In this document: in pieces, positions 7,800-17,062 of the stretch
Numbering within the stretch: position 1 is the first letter of the stretch
How the letters are laid out: each line of letters opens with the position of its first letter
NCBI GenBank assembly: GCA_900545815.1
Contig: URAM01000002.1
Location: 62,001-126,000 of the forward strand
Source: an uncultured Eubacteriales bacterium
GTDB taxonomy: Bacteria > Bacillota > Clostridia > Oscillospirales > Oscillospiraceae
DNA: 64,000 nt
Direction of reading: 5' to 3'
Program-made: the position numbers and the translations under genes
Notes under the pieces: generated by a model
Seen by the model: the letters and a program-made list of their open reading frames with translations, nothing else
Database searches by the model: none
Told to the model about the DNA's origin: nothing

Positions 7800-9884
7800 A
7801 TGTTAGAACTTTTATCCCCCGCCGGTTCCCCAGAGGCCGTCCGTGCCGCTGTCCAGAGCGGCGCTGACGCCGTCTACCTGGGATACGGCAACTTTAACGC
7901 CCGACGCAATGCAGTGAATTTCGACGAAGCCGCCCTCCAGGAGGCCGTCCAGTACTGCCATCTCCGCGGGGTCAAGGTCTATCTCACCCTCAATACCCTC
8001 CTCAACGACCGAGAATTGACCCAGGCCGCCAAGCTGGTGGATCAGGTCAGCCAGATGGGCGTAGATGCCCTGCTGGTACAGGATCTGGGCGTGGCGCGGA
8101 TGTGCCGCCAGGTGGCGCCTGACCTGCCCCTCCACGCCAGCACCCAAATGACCATCCACTCCCTGGACGGCGCCAAAGCCGCCGCCGACCTGGGGATGAC
8201 CCGAGTGGTGGTCAGTCGAGAGCTGAGCCGAGATCAGATCGCCTATCTGTGCGACCGTTCCCCAGTGGAGATCGAGTGCTTCGTCCACGGCGCCCTGTGT
8301 ATGTGCTACTCCGGCCAGTGCTTCTTCTCCTCCGTCATCGGCGGCCGCAGCGGCAACCGGGGGATGTGCGCCCAGCCCTGCCGCTTGAACTACGGCTGGG
8401 GACAGACGGCGGACAAGCCGCTGCTCTCCCTGAAAGATATGTCCCTGGCCAAGCATTTGCAGGAGCTGGAGGAGATGGGGGTAGCCTGTGCCAAGATCGA
8501 AGGTCGTATGAAGCGTCCGGAGTATGTGGCGGTGGTCACAAAGGTCTACGCCACTGCCATCCGAGAGCATCGTGACCCCACCCCAGGGGAGCAGCAAGCG
8601 CTGGCTCACGCCTTCTCCCGACAGGGGTTCACGGACGGGTACTTTATGGACAAGACCGGCCGCCATATGTTCGGCATCCGAGAAAAGACCCCCGTCCCCA
8701 CCCAATTGTTCGCCGCCGCCAAGGGGGACTATTCCAAGGAGCACCCCACGGTGCCGGTGAAGCTGTACGCCCTGGTGGCCGCCGGAGAACCGGTGCAGGT
8801 GGCGGCAGAGGACGCAGATGGCCACATCGCCAAAGCCGAAGGCCCCGTTCCAGAGGCCGCCCGAAAGATCTCCTTGACGCGGGAGCAGGTGGAGGAGCAG
8901 ATCGGCAAGACCGGCGGCACCCCCTACCGCTGTGAACGGGCGCTGGCTCAGGTGGATGAAGGACTGTCCCTGCCCCTGTCCGTCCTCAACGGCCTGCGCC
9001 GCACCGTCCTGGACAGCTTGACCAGCCAGCGCATCACCCCGCCGGAGCGCCGTCAAGGCGCCTATCACCCCGGCGTCCGCTATGAAAACCAAAAATCGAC
9101 CCCCGTCCTCACCCTGTCCCTCCACGCGGCAGAGCAGTTCTCTCAGGAACTGCTGGACTGCCATCCCCACTCCCTCGCCCTGCCTTTGGACGAGTGGATC
9201 GCTCACCCAGAGCTGGTGGAGCCGGTTCTCCAAGCTGACGTAGAACCAGCCCTGGTCATGCCTCGGGTGTTCTGGGATCGGGAGCGGTCAGAATTGGAGC
9301 TGCGCCTGCGTCAGCTCCACGCTTTGGGGCTGGAGACCGCCTATGTGAGCACCTTAGCCGGCATCCGAGTGGCGCAGCGGAACGACTATCGCTGCCGAGG
9401 TGACTTCGGTCTGGGCGTCTACAACGCCCAGAGCATCCGAGAGTATAAGCGCCTTGGGCTGACCTCCGTGGTGCTGTCCTTTGAACAGCGGATGGCACAG
9501 ATCCGCGACCTGTCCAAAGCCATGGACTGCGAAGCCATCGTGTACGGCCGTCTGCCCCTGATGATCACCGAAAATTGCATCATCCACAACCGGTTCAACG
9601 GCTGCGGCTGCCAGAGCGGCTTCCAGCGTATGGTAGACCGGAAGGGCGCTTACTTCCCTGTGGCGCGAGCCTTCGGCTGCCGGAACGAGATCTTCAACAG
9701 CCGCAAGCTGTTCCTGGCCGATAAAGCCAAAGATTACGAGCACGCCGGTCTGTGGGGCGTCCGCCTGCTGTTCACTACGGAGAACAGCAAGGAATGTCTC
9801 CGAGTGGTGCGCCGTTATCAAGGCGAGGGCACTTACGCCCCCAATGAGTTTACACGGGGGCTTTATTATCGAGGCGTGGACTAA
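7800..9884 (+). CDS. U32 peptidase-family protein (RlhA/YhbU-like)
   Basis: 694 aa, full length for the long U32 class with DUF3656. The N-terminal barrel begins MLELLSPAGSPEAVRAAVQS and GADAVYLGYGNFNARR. The U32 signature with clustered cysteines is ECFVHGALCMCYSGQC and GNRGMCAQPCRLNY, and further Cys follow in FNGCGCQSGFQ. Although named peptidases, well-studied members (E. coli RlhA, TrhP, UbiU/V) are iron-sulfur or prephenate-dependent RNA or ubiquinone hydroxylation factors, so an rRNA/tRNA modification role is more likely than proteolysis. The start ATG 7800 has CAGGAG upstream. It is followed by a composite repeat and dut. Confidence 0.88.
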   Translation: MLELLSPAGSPEAVRAAVQSGADAVYLGYGNFNARRNAVNFDEAALQEAVQYCHLRGVKVYLTLNTLLNDRELTQAAKLVDQVSQMGVDALLVQDLGVARMCRQVAPDLPLHASTQMTIHSLDGAKAAADLGMTRVVVSRELSRDQIAYLCDRSPVEIECFVHGALCMCYSGQCFFSSVIGGRSGNRGMCAQPCRLNYGWGQTADKPLLSLKDMSLAKHLQELEEMGVACAKIEGRMKRPEYVAVVTKVYATAIREHRDPTPGEQQALAHAFSRQGFTDGYFMDKTGRHMFGIREKTPVPTQLFAAAKGDYSKEHPTVPVKLYALVAAGEPVQVAAEDADGHIAKAEGPVPEAARKISLTREQVEEQIGKTGGTPYRCERALAQVDEGLSLPLSVLNGLRRTVLDSLTSQRITPPERRQGAYHPGVRYENQKSTPVLTLSLHAAEQFSQELLDCHPHSLALPLDEWIAHPELVEPVLQADVEPALVMPRVFWDRERSELELRLRQLHALGLETAYVSTLAGIRVAQRNDYRCRGDFGLGVYNAQSIREYKRLGLTSVVLSFEQRMAQIRDLSKAMDCEAIVYGRLPLMITENCIIHNRFNGCGCQSGFQRMVDRKGAYFPVARAFGCRNEIFNSRKLFLADKAKDYEHAGLWGVRLLFTTENSKECLRVVRRYQGEGTYAPNEFTRGLYYRGVD

Positions 9885-9901
9885 CGCAAACGTAACAAAA
9901 A

Positions 9902-10069
9902 TCAAGCCCCGCAGGGCGGTTTAAGCTTTTTTTGCTTCGTTTTCTTCTCGATAAGTGAGATTCCAAATCTTCGATTTGGCTCAATCGAACTTACACAGAG
10001 TGACAAAAGCGACTAGGTTCCAGGGGCAATGCCGAAAAGAGGGGAAACCCTCGCCGGGGGTTTCCCCTA
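9902..10069 (+). repeat. composite hairpin repeat C, copy 1
   Basis: Modular element that begins TCAAGCCCCGCAGGGC, passes a T-rich CTTTTTTTGCTTC segment and a GCGACTAGG-TTCCAGGGGCAA module, and ends in GAGGGGAAACCCTCGCC + GGGGGTTTCCCC. The same modules in the same order occur inverted at 12095-12287 and direct at 36945-37126. It sits between U32 and dut in their orientation. Confidence 0.8.
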
Positions 10070-10116
10070 AACGACGAACGTACACCATCCCATTTCAAAA
10101 TGACAAGGATTTAATC

Positions 10117-10566
10117 ATGAAACTAAAATGCAAGCCCCTCTCCCCCAAGCTAGGCCGAGAGGTTCCCTACCCCTACTATGCAAGCTCTGGTGCAGCCGCC
10201 ATGGATCTTCATGCCTGCCTGGATGACGCTGTGACCATCCAGCCAGGCCAGCGGGTCATGATCCCCACCGGCCTGGCCATTGCCCTGCCCGATGCCAGTT
10301 ATGTGGCGCTTATCTTCGCCCGCTCCGGCTTAGGCGTCAAGCACGGCATCGTCCCCGCCAACTGCGTGGGGGTCATCGACAGTGATTACCGAGGCGAGGT
10401 CAAGGTCGCCCTGCAAAACCACGGCGACCAGCCCTACACCGTCCACTGCGGCGACCGCATCGCTCAGATGGCGGTCATGCCGGTGCTCCAGCCGGAGCTG
10501 GAATGGACGGAGGAGCTGCCGGACACCCAGCGAGGAGCCGGTGGGTTTGGCTCCACGGGGATGTAA
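10117..10566 (+). CDS. dut: dUTP diphosphatase (trimeric dUTPase)
   Basis: 149 aa from ATG 10117 with AAGGAT upstream; the reading frame is open further upstream, but that part lies in the repeat. All five trimeric dUTPase motifs are present: AAAMDLHACLDD, ARSGLGVKHG, GVIDSDYRGEVKVAL (catalytic Asp), GDRIAQMAVMPV and RGAGGFGSTGM. It hydrolyses dUTP to dUMP, keeping uracil out of DNA and feeding thymidylate synthesis. It leads the dut-maf-mreC-mreD-mrdA run. Confidence 0.96.
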   Translation: MKLKCKPLSPKLGREVPYPYYASSGAAAMDLHACLDDAVTIQPGQRVMIPTGLAIALPDASYVALIFARSGLGVKHGIVPANCVGVIDSDYRGEVKVALQNHGDQPYTVHCGDRIAQMAVMPVLQPELEWTEELPDTQRGAGGFGSTGM

Positions 10567-10619
10567 ATTGTTTACCAATTCCCCCTTGATTTCCACACAC
10601 AGAAGGGATACGATGGCAT

Positions 10620-11195
10620 ATGGCACTGATCTTAGCTTCCAAATCCCCACGCCGCCGGGAGCTGCTGGCGCAGATGGGGTTGACTGATTTTGAAATTCAT
10701 CCCGCTCTGGGCGAAGAACTGGCACAGCCCGATCTGACTCCGCCGGAGCTGGTGCAGGCGCTGGCGCTGCACAAGGCGCAGGAGGTGGCGCAGGCATTCG
10801 CCCAGTCCGGTGATGTGGTCATCGGCGCAGACACCATCGTGGTGCTGGACGGCCAAGTATTGGGCAAGCCCCACGATGAAGCCCACGCCCTGGCCATGCT
10901 CACCGCTCTATCCGGTCGAGAACACCACGTTTATACCGGCGTGGCCGTCCTCCAGGACGGCCGAGCGCTGGTGCAGGTGGAGGACACGGCAGTTTGGTTC
11001 CGGAACGCCTCCGAAGGAGAGCTGCGGCGGTACATCGCCACCGGCGAACCCATGGACAAGGCAGGCGCTTACGGCATCCAAGGCCGAGGCGGCCTGCTGG
11101 TGTCCCGCATCCAAGGGGACTACACCAACGTGGTGGGTCTGCCCATCGTGCGCCTAGCCAGTATGCTGGCTCAGTTCGGTGTCACCGTCCTGTAA
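10620..11195 (+). CDS. maf: Maf-family nucleoside triphosphate pyrophosphatase
   Basis: 191 aa. Maf motifs are SKSPRRRELL near the N-terminus, ADTIVVLDGQVLGKP, the SGREHHVYTGV loop and DKAGAYGIQGRGG. Members hydrolyse non-canonical or dTTP/UTP-type nucleotides and are linked to septum formation. AGAAGGG lies 12 bp upstream of ATG 10620; another ATG at 10613 is out of frame. Its place directly before mreC is the classic maf-mreBCD neighbourhood of Firmicutes, here without mreB. Confidence 0.93.
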   Translation: MALILASKSPRRRELLAQMGLTDFEIHPALGEELAQPDLTPPELVQALALHKAQEVAQAFAQSGDVVIGADTIVVLDGQVLGKPHDEAHALAMLTALSGREHHVYTGVAVLQDGRALVQVEDTAVWFRNASEGELRRYIATGEPMDKAGAYGIQGRGGLLVSRIQGDYTNVVGLPIVRLASMLAQFGVTVL

Positions 11196-11243
11196 ACATC
11201 CACCCCTCCTGGGGTATGACTCACGCTTAGAAAGGGTGGTTTT

Positions 11244-12086
11244 TTGAAAGACTTCTTCCACCGCAACGGAATCTGGGTGATCGTGGCAGCCCTGCTGCTG
11301 ACGGCGGCTTTGTCGCTAGGCTCCGCCCTCTTTCCCAACCTCACATCCCCCCTGAGCAATGCCATTGGCGTCATCGCCACCCCCTTCCAAAAGGCCACGA
11401 CCGCCTTCACTGGCTGGGTGGAAAGCCTGTACGACTACGCCTTCCGGTATGACGAGCTGCAAAATCGGGTGCAGGAGCTGGAACTGCAAATTGCAGAGAT
11501 GAACAAGGAAGACCGGCAGAACGAGGACGCCGCAGCCGAAAACGAACGGCTGCGGAAGCTGCTGAAGCTGGCCGAAAAGCACGAGGACTTCACCTACGAG
11601 TCCGCTCGGGTCACCGGCGCCAGCTCCACTACCTGGGAGTCCACCATCACTTTGAGCAAGGGCTCCTCCAGCGGCATCGAGAAAAATGACACGGTCATCA
11701 CCGAGACGGGCTACCTGGTGGGCGTGGTGGCCGACCTGGGCGCCAACTGGTGTACTGTCATCACCGTCCTAGACCCAGATCTCTCCATGGGTGCGCTGGT
11801 CTACCGCACCGGCGACAACGCCATCCTGAATGGCGACTTGACGCTGATGGTGGACGGCAAATGCCGGCTGAGCTACCTGGACAGTGAGAGCAAGCTCATC
11901 GCCGGCGATGAGGTACTCACCTCCGGCAAGGGCGGCGTGTACCCCTCCGGCCTGGTGGCTGGATACGTCAGTGAGATCAAGACTACCGCCTCCGGTGCGG
12001 AGAAATACGCCGTGGTCAAGCCCGCTGTGGACTTGACCAACCTGGTGGAAGTGTTTGTGATCAAGGACTTCCAGATCACCGATTGA
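11244..12086 (+). CDS. mreC: rod shape-determining protein MreC
   Basis: 280 aa from a TTG start at 11244 with AAAGGGTGG upstream. It has a single N-terminal membrane helix (GIWVIVAALLLTAALSLG), a coiled coil (about 70-115, YDELQNRVQELELQIAEM) and the double beta-barrel domain with GYLVGVVADLGANWCTVIT and GKGGVYPSGLVAGYVSEI. MreC sits outside the membrane and links MreB/MreD to the elongation synthases. mreD and the PBP2 gene follow, separated from mreC by a composite repeat. No mreB is in the window. Confidence 0.94.
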   Translation: MKDFFHRNGIWVIVAALLLTAALSLGSALFPNLTSPLSNAIGVIATPFQKATTAFTGWVESLYDYAFRYDELQNRVQELELQIAEMNKEDRQNEDAAAENERLRKLLKLAEKHEDFTYESARVTGASSTTWESTITLSKGSSSGIEKNDTVITETGYLVGVVADLGANWCTVITVLDPDLSMGALVYRTGDNAILNGDLTLMVDGKCRLSYLDSESKLIAGDEVLTSGKGGVYPSGLVAGYVSEIKTTASGAEKYAVVKPAVDLTNLVEVFVIKDFQITD

Positions 12087-12094
12087 CGCACGCC

Positions 12095-12287
12095 GGAGGG
12101 AGAACCCCCGGCGAGGGTTCTCCCCCTTTCCGGCCGGGGCGGGAATTCACCCTCTCCTGCGCTTTCTTGCGCATAGGGTATTTCGGCATCTGCGGATGCC
12201 GACCAAGGGCTTTGCCCCTGGACCCTACTTCCTTTTCTTCGTGAAGAAAAGGAAGCAAAAAAAGCTTAAATTGCCCTGCGGGGCTTA
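12095..12287 (-). repeat. composite hairpin repeat C, copy 2 (inverted)
   Basis: Reading the minus strand gives the same order as at 9902: AAGCCCCGCAGGGC, AGCTTTTTTTGCTTCC, AGGGTCCAGGGGCAAAGCCC, ATGCGCAAGAAAGCGCAGG, AGGGTGAATTCCCG, and the GGGGGAGAACCCTCGCC / GGGGGTTCTCCC end. It splits mreC from mreD in antisense orientation to them. GGCATCTGCGGATGCC is an extra hairpin in the middle. Confidence 0.8.
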
Positions 12288-12317
12288 ACCATCGGCAACG
12301 CCTACAAGGAGGCCAAC

Positions 12318-12830
12318 ATGATCCGCAACAACGCCAACCTCATCAAATGGACCAGCTACGCCTTGGCCTTTCTCCTGGTGTTCTTCTTCGAGTGCTGTGT
12401 CCTCAACCGGTTCCCCCTCCACGGAGCCATCCCCAACCTGTCCATCCTGGTGGTGGTAGCCGTGGCCCTCTTTGAAGGCTCCATCAACGGCGCCATCTTC
12501 GGTCTGGTCATCGGCTTCTTCTGCTCCGCTGTCTACTACCGCTCCGGTCTGATGATGATCCCCATCTACACCATCATCGGCGCCTGCACCGGCGCCACCC
12601 GAAAGGAGAAGATCGGACGCTCCCTGCTGGGCTGCGCAGTCTGTTCTCTGGGTGGACTGATCTTTTTGGAGCTGTGCCAAATTTTGCGCTTTCTCCTGAA
12701 GGGAACGTCCCTGTCCGTGCTGGTCAGCCTGGCTCTGCCCGAGGCGCTGTACTCTCTCCCCTTCTTCCTTCCCATCTACTTCCTCATCCACGCCGTCTAC
12801 AAAAAGGTACGGACGGACTACGAACTGTAA
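12318..12830 (+). CDS. mreD: rod shape-determining protein MreD
   Basis: 170 aa, integral membrane, about five hydrophobic segments (for example YALAFLLVFFFECCVLN, LSILVVVAVALFEG, IFGLVIGFFCSAVYY, ALPEALYSLPFFLPIYFLI). The pattern, size and position between mreC and the PBP2 gene identify it; MreD has little conserved sequence. AAGGAGG precedes ATG 12318. It is part of the elongasome that directs lateral wall synthesis. Confidence 0.9.
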   Translation: MIRNNANLIKWTSYALAFLLVFFFECCVLNRFPLHGAIPNLSILVVVAVALFEGSINGAIFGLVIGFFCSAVYYRSGLMMIPIYTIIGACTGATRKEKIGRSLLGCAVCSLGGLIFLELCQILRFLLKGTSLSVLVSLALPEALYSLPFFLPIYFLIHAVYKKVRTDYEL

Positions 12831-12860
12831 CGCCCCCATCCCTGAGAGGAGGTTTTCCCT

Positions 12861-14945
12861 GTGGAACGTTTTCAGAAACTACACAACCGGCGTCTGCGCG
12901 CTATCATCGCACTGATGACCGCCATCGCCCTGTTCTTCACCGCTCTGCTCTATCTGGCCACCATCGCCAACGGGCTCAGCGATGGGGAATCCACCGAGCT
13001 GAACACGGTAGTGACCACCGCCACCGAGAACGCCGCCCGAGGCAACATCACCGACCGATACGGCCAGGTGCTGGTGACCAACCGGACGGAATACAACGTG
13101 ACGCTGGACGTGGGCAACATGGGGGAGAGCAAGGAACAGTTGGAGACGCTGTCCACCCTGCTGGACATCTGCAAGGCGCAAAAGGTAAAGTGGACGGATG
13201 AGGATCTCCCCATCTCCACCGACACCCCCTACACCTTCACCACCGACACCCCCTTCCTCTACCAGACCGATGACGGCAAGTGGACGCAGACCCGTCTGGG
13301 CAAGCTGTGCAAGGCTATGGACTGGTCCAACTCCAGCTCCACCACCGCCAGCCAGCTGGTGGCGCAGATGAAGCAGAGCTTCGGCCTGGACACAGGCAAA
13401 TACACTGAGAGCCAGGCGCGGGAGCTGCTGGGGGTGCTGTACTCCTGCTATCTGCGGGAGAAAGAGGTGCTATACACCACCTACCTGTTCGCCGAAGATG
13501 TGGACATCGACCTGATCTCGGTCATCAAGGAAAAAGACCTGCCTGGCGTGGAAATTTTGCCTATGTCCACCCGCCAGTACAACACCAGCGCCGCCGCCCT
13601 GCTGCTGGGGCAGACCGGCCCCATCTCCGCAGAGAGCTGGGAGGAGAAAAAGGACTACTATCAGAAGAACAACTACAACATGGACGCCATCGTGGGGCTG
13701 TCCGGCGCGGAATACGCCTTTGAAGAGTACCTGCGGGGCACGCCGGGCACCAAGAAGGTCATCCTGGGCAACGATGGCAAGACCCTGACTGAGCGGTACA
13801 GCGTAGAGCCGAAGGTGGGCAGCAACGTGGCGCTGACCCTGGACAGCAAGCTCCAGGAGGCCACCGAGAAGGCGCTGGCTGAGGTGACGCCTAAGATCAA
13901 CAACGGCAAGGGCGGCTCCGCCGCCGTGGTGCTGAACATCAAGGACGGCAGCATTTTGGCCGCCGCCACCTACCCCACCTTTGACGCCGCCCGCTACAAC
14001 AAGGACTACAAAAAGCTGGCCAAGGACAAGCTCAACCCCTTGTTCAACCGGGCCCTGCTGGGCATCTACGCCCCCGGTTCCACCTACAAGATGTGTACCG
14101 CCGCAGCCGGTGTGGAGACGGGCGCCATCAACGTGGCCACCACCCACTACGAGTGCAAAGGCTCCATGACCTACTACGGCCACACCTACCATTGCTGGGA
14201 GACCCGTGGCCAGGGGACGGAATACTTGGCAGATGCTGTGCGGGACTCCTGCAACATCTTCTTCTACAACGTGGGCATCAACACGGGCATCAAGGCCCTG
14301 ACCAAAAAGGCACAGGAATACGGCCTGGGCGAGGCCACTGGCGTGGAGCTGAGCGAGTCCATCGGCGTCAACGCCGGCCCGGCCTATTCGGAAAAGATGG
14401 GCGCCCTTTGGACGGACGGCAACACCCTCTCCGCCGCCATCGGCCAGAGCGACAACCAGTTCTCCCCCCTCCAGCTGGCCAACTATGTGGCCACCCTCAT
14501 CAATGGCGGCGACCGGTACAAGGCACACCTGCTCAAGACGGTCAAGAGCAGCGACAACAGCAAAATTTTGTACCAGTACCAGCCGGAAGTGGTCAAAAAA
14601 GTCCCCCTGGAACAGGACGCCTATGACGCCATCAAGAAGGGCATGGGCGAGGTCATCGAGGCGGACAAGATCAAGGAGTTCGACAACCTCCAGGATCGGG
14701 GCATCAAAGTGGGCTGTAAGACCGGTACCGCAGAAGTGGGTACTTCCGTCCCCAAGCTGTATAACGCCCTGCTGGTTTCCTTCGCCCCCTATGACAACCC
14801 GGAGATTGCCGTCTGCACTGTGGTGGAAAAGAGCCCCAGCCAGGGCGCTTCCACCGCCGCCATCACCGCCGCCATCATGGAGTATTACTTCAGCGAGGAC
14901 GCCGTGCAGGAGCGAGTGGCTGCGGAGAATAAGTTGGTTTCCTAA
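12861..14945 (+). CDS. mrdA: penicillin-binding protein 2 (elongasome transpeptidase)
   Basis: 694 aa from GTG 12861 with GAGAGGAGG upstream. N-terminal membrane anchor (AIIALMTAIALFFTALLYLA), dimerisation/pedestal region beginning ARGNITDRYGQVLVTN, then the transpeptidase domain with the catalytic Ser in PGSTYKM (SxxK), SDN (SxN equivalent) in GQSDNQFSPLQL and KTG in GCKTGTAEVG. It is a class B synthase that cross-links peptidoglycan during elongation with RodA, which is not in the window. The C-terminus ends shortly after the KTG strand, as usual. Confidence 0.95.
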   Translation: MERFQKLHNRRLRAIIALMTAIALFFTALLYLATIANGLSDGESTELNTVVTTATENAARGNITDRYGQVLVTNRTEYNVTLDVGNMGESKEQLETLSTLLDICKAQKVKWTDEDLPISTDTPYTFTTDTPFLYQTDDGKWTQTRLGKLCKAMDWSNSSSTTASQLVAQMKQSFGLDTGKYTESQARELLGVLYSCYLREKEVLYTTYLFAEDVDIDLISVIKEKDLPGVEILPMSTRQYNTSAAALLLGQTGPISAESWEEKKDYYQKNNYNMDAIVGLSGAEYAFEEYLRGTPGTKKVILGNDGKTLTERYSVEPKVGSNVALTLDSKLQEATEKALAEVTPKINNGKGGSAAVVLNIKDGSILAAATYPTFDAARYNKDYKKLAKDKLNPLFNRALLGIYAPGSTYKMCTAAAGVETGAINVATTHYECKGSMTYYGHTYHCWETRGQGTEYLADAVRDSCNIFFYNVGINTGIKALTKKAQEYGLGEATGVELSESIGVNAGPAYSEKMGALWTDGNTLSAAIGQSDNQFSPLQLANYVATLINGGDRYKAHLLKTVKSSDNSKILYQYQPEVVKKVPLEQDAYDAIKKGMGEVIEADKIKEFDNLQDRGIKVGCKTGTAEVGTSVPKLYNALLVSFAPYDNPEIAVCTVVEKSPSQGASTAAITAAIMEYYFSEDAVQERVAAENKLVS

Positions 14946-15018
14946 TTCATAAAATGAGATTGGCTGCAAAGTCGCAAGACTTTGCCCGCGCCGAGTGGCG
15001 CGTCACAAGCGTTTCCCG

Positions 15019-15110
15019 CCAGGGAAACCTTGGCGCAAAGCGGAATTTACTTCCGCTGCGCAAGTGAAATAAAACAGGGGTCCCAAAAATCAATAAGATT
15101 TTTGGGACAA
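15019..15110 (-). repeat. diverged single copy of the 117-bp repeat family
   Basis: On the minus strand GATTTTTGGGACCCC, TTTTATTTCACTTGCGC, GCGGAAGTAAATTCCGC and TTTGCGCC align in order with the unit tandemly repeated at 41733-42054. Its hairpin GTCCCAAAAATC / GATTTTTGGGAC lies just after the PBP2 gene and could also act as a terminator. It occupies much of the 14946-15244 gap. Confidence 0.65.
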
Positions 15111-15180
15111 CCCCGGACGGTTGCCACATCAACATACTTGACAGAGTAACGTGTATCTGAAGAATCTACACCCTACCCCG

Positions 15181-15215
15181 TAAGCCGTCTGCTGCAACAG
15201 ACGGCTTATTTCTTT
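15181..15215 (+). terminator. intrinsic terminator upstream of GH13 gene
   Basis: TAAGCCGTCTG / CAGACGGCTTA, an 11-bp perfect stem with a 6-nt loop, followed by TTTCTTT. It ends the maf-mre-mrdA transcript before the glycosidase gene. Confidence 0.85.
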
Positions 15216-15244
15216 CCATATCATCGCCCAAGGAGGCTTCCCCC

Positions 15245-17050
15245 GTGATCTACACCCCCTTCTCCCCTCGTCACAAGACCCCTTATGGCGCTGTCCCCTC
15301 TGGCACCGCCGTCACCTTCACCCTCCGCCCAGCTCGGTCAGAGGGGTTTTCCAGCGGTCTGCTGCTGGCTCGGCTGGAACAGGACGGCGACCGCCTGCTT
15401 CGCATCCCCATGCCCTGGGTGTCCACCGACTACCAGGAGGACGTGTTCACCGGCGTGCTGGACACGTCAGGTTATGTGGGGCTGGTGTGGTACTCCTTCC
15501 AGTTGGAGGGGCTGGACGGCCGCTGTCAGACCTTGGGGCCTTATCAACTGACGGTCTACGATGGCTCTCAGCCGGTGCCGGACTGGTTCGGGGACGGGCT
15601 GTGCTATCAGATCTTTCCCGACCGATTCTGCAAGGGGGCGATGGCACCCGCTGACCCCTGCGCCGCCCTAGGACAGCGCTTGTTCCACCAGCACTGGCAG
15701 GAGGAGCCGCTGGATGGCTCTGTAGGCGTGGACGAGAACGGCATTGCCCAGTACAACCGAGACTTCTTCGGCGGCAACCTGTCCGGCATCACAGAAAAGC
15801 TGGATTTTTTGGCCGACCTGGGGGTAGAGACTCTCTACCTCTGTCCCATCTTCCGCTCGGCGGAAAACCACCGGTACAGCACCGCCGACTACGAGACCAT
15901 CGACCCGCTGTTGGGCACGGAAGCCGACTTTCGCACCCTCTGTGACGCCGCCCACGCCCGTGGGATGCGGGTACTGCTGGACGGGGTGTTCAGCCACACC
16001 GGCTCCGCCTCCCGCTACTTCCAGGATGCGACCCGATCCCAAACCTCTCCCTTTTCCCCCTGGTACCAGTGGAAGCACTGGCCGGACGACTACCACTGCT
16101 GGTGGGGCGTCCCCACCCTGCCCACGCTGGATAAGGACTGTCCCAGCTGCCGCCAGTACCTCTATGGAGATGAAAACGCCATCGTCCGCCGCTGGCTCCG
16201 AGCCGGAGCGGACGGCTGGCGATTGGACGTGGCAGATGAGCTGCCGGACTCCTTCATTGCCGGTCTGCGGCAGGCGGTGGAGCAGGAGAACCCCAACGCC
16301 ATGGTGCTGGGCGAGGTGTGGGAGGACGGCTCCAACAAGATCGCCTACGGCGTCCGGCGGAAACACCTGCTGGGCGGCCACCTGGACGGCCTGATGAACT
16401 ACCCCTTCCGGACAGCCGCCCTGGATTATCTGTTGGGCGGCGACGCCGCCGCCTTCCGTTCGGCTTTGGAGGTTTTGCGGGAGCATTATCCCCCCTTCGC
16501 CTTCCACAACGCCATGAACTTCCTGGGCACCCACGACACCCCCCGCATCCTCACCGTCCTGGGGCTGGGCACCGCAGAAGCAACCGAAGCCGCTGACACT
16601 CTGCTCACCCCAGCGCAAAAAGAGCAGGCGCTTCAGCGCCTGCGCCTAGGCTATGCCCTTTTGTTCACCTTCCCCGGCGCCCCCACCCTCTACTACGGCG
16701 ATGAAGCCGGCCTGGAAGGGGGGCGTGACCCCTGGAACCGCCGCACCTACCCTTGGGGGCAGGAAGATCATTCCCTGCTCGTCTGGTGCCGCACCCTGGG
16801 ACAGCTGCGCAAGCACACCCCCGCCCTCCGTCGGGGGGAGTTGGTGTGGGAACCCTGTCAAGGCGCCCTGCTCAGCTACCAACGGGTGCTGGAGGATGCC
16901 CGCGTATTCACAGCCGTCAACGCCGGAACGGAGCCAGTCACGGTACCCCTCCCCTGGCCAGGGGGCGGAAAAAATCTGCTCACAGGCGAACGCATCCCCC
17001 ATGAGCAGGTTCGATTATCTGCAACCAGTTGTCTGATCGCCAGTCCCTGA
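15245..17050 (+). CDS. GH13 alpha-glycosidase (neopullulanase/cyclomaltodextrinase-like)
   Basis: 601 aa from GTG 15245 with AAGGAGG upstream. An N-terminal beta-domain (about 1-115) precedes the GH13 barrel: YQIFPDRFC, GVFSHTGSAS (region I), GWRLDVADE with the Asp nucleophile (about residue 327), LGEVWEDGS with the Glu acid/base (about 356) and FLGTHDTPR with the third Asp (about 428). A small C-terminal beta-domain ends the protein. No signal peptide, so it probably trims imported or stored alpha-glucan oligosaccharides in the cytoplasm. It ends 12 bp from the convergent MATE gene. Confidence 0.9.
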   Translation: MIYTPFSPRHKTPYGAVPSGTAVTFTLRPARSEGFSSGLLLARLEQDGDRLLRIPMPWVSTDYQEDVFTGVLDTSGYVGLVWYSFQLEGLDGRCQTLGPYQLTVYDGSQPVPDWFGDGLCYQIFPDRFCKGAMAPADPCAALGQRLFHQHWQEEPLDGSVGVDENGIAQYNRDFFGGNLSGITEKLDFLADLGVETLYLCPIFRSAENHRYSTADYETIDPLLGTEADFRTLCDAAHARGMRVLLDGVFSHTGSASRYFQDATRSQTSPFSPWYQWKHWPDDYHCWWGVPTLPTLDKDCPSCRQYLYGDENAIVRRWLRAGADGWRLDVADELPDSFIAGLRQAVEQENPNAMVLGEVWEDGSNKIAYGVRRKHLLGGHLDGLMNYPFRTAALDYLLGGDAAAFRSALEVLREHYPPFAFHNAMNFLGTHDTPRILTVLGLGTAEATEAADTLLTPAQKEQALQRLRLGYALLFTFPGAPTLYYGDEAGLEGGRDPWNRRTYPWGQEDHSLLVWCRTLGQLRKHTPALRRGELVWEPCQGALLSYQRVLEDARVFTAVNAGTEPVTVPLPWPGGGKNLLTGERIPHEQVRLSATSCLIASP

Positions 17051-17062
17051 TAAAGAGGGACA

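Noticed and set aside
7800..9884. Collagenase/protease function for the U32 protein
   Set aside because: Characterised relatives act in RNA or quinone hydroxylation, and no protease active site is visible, so only the family name is kept.
15138..15180. TTGACA at 15138 as a promoter for the GH13 gene
   Set aside because: No acceptable -10 lies at 16-18 bp, and a strong terminator (15181) follows before the gene.
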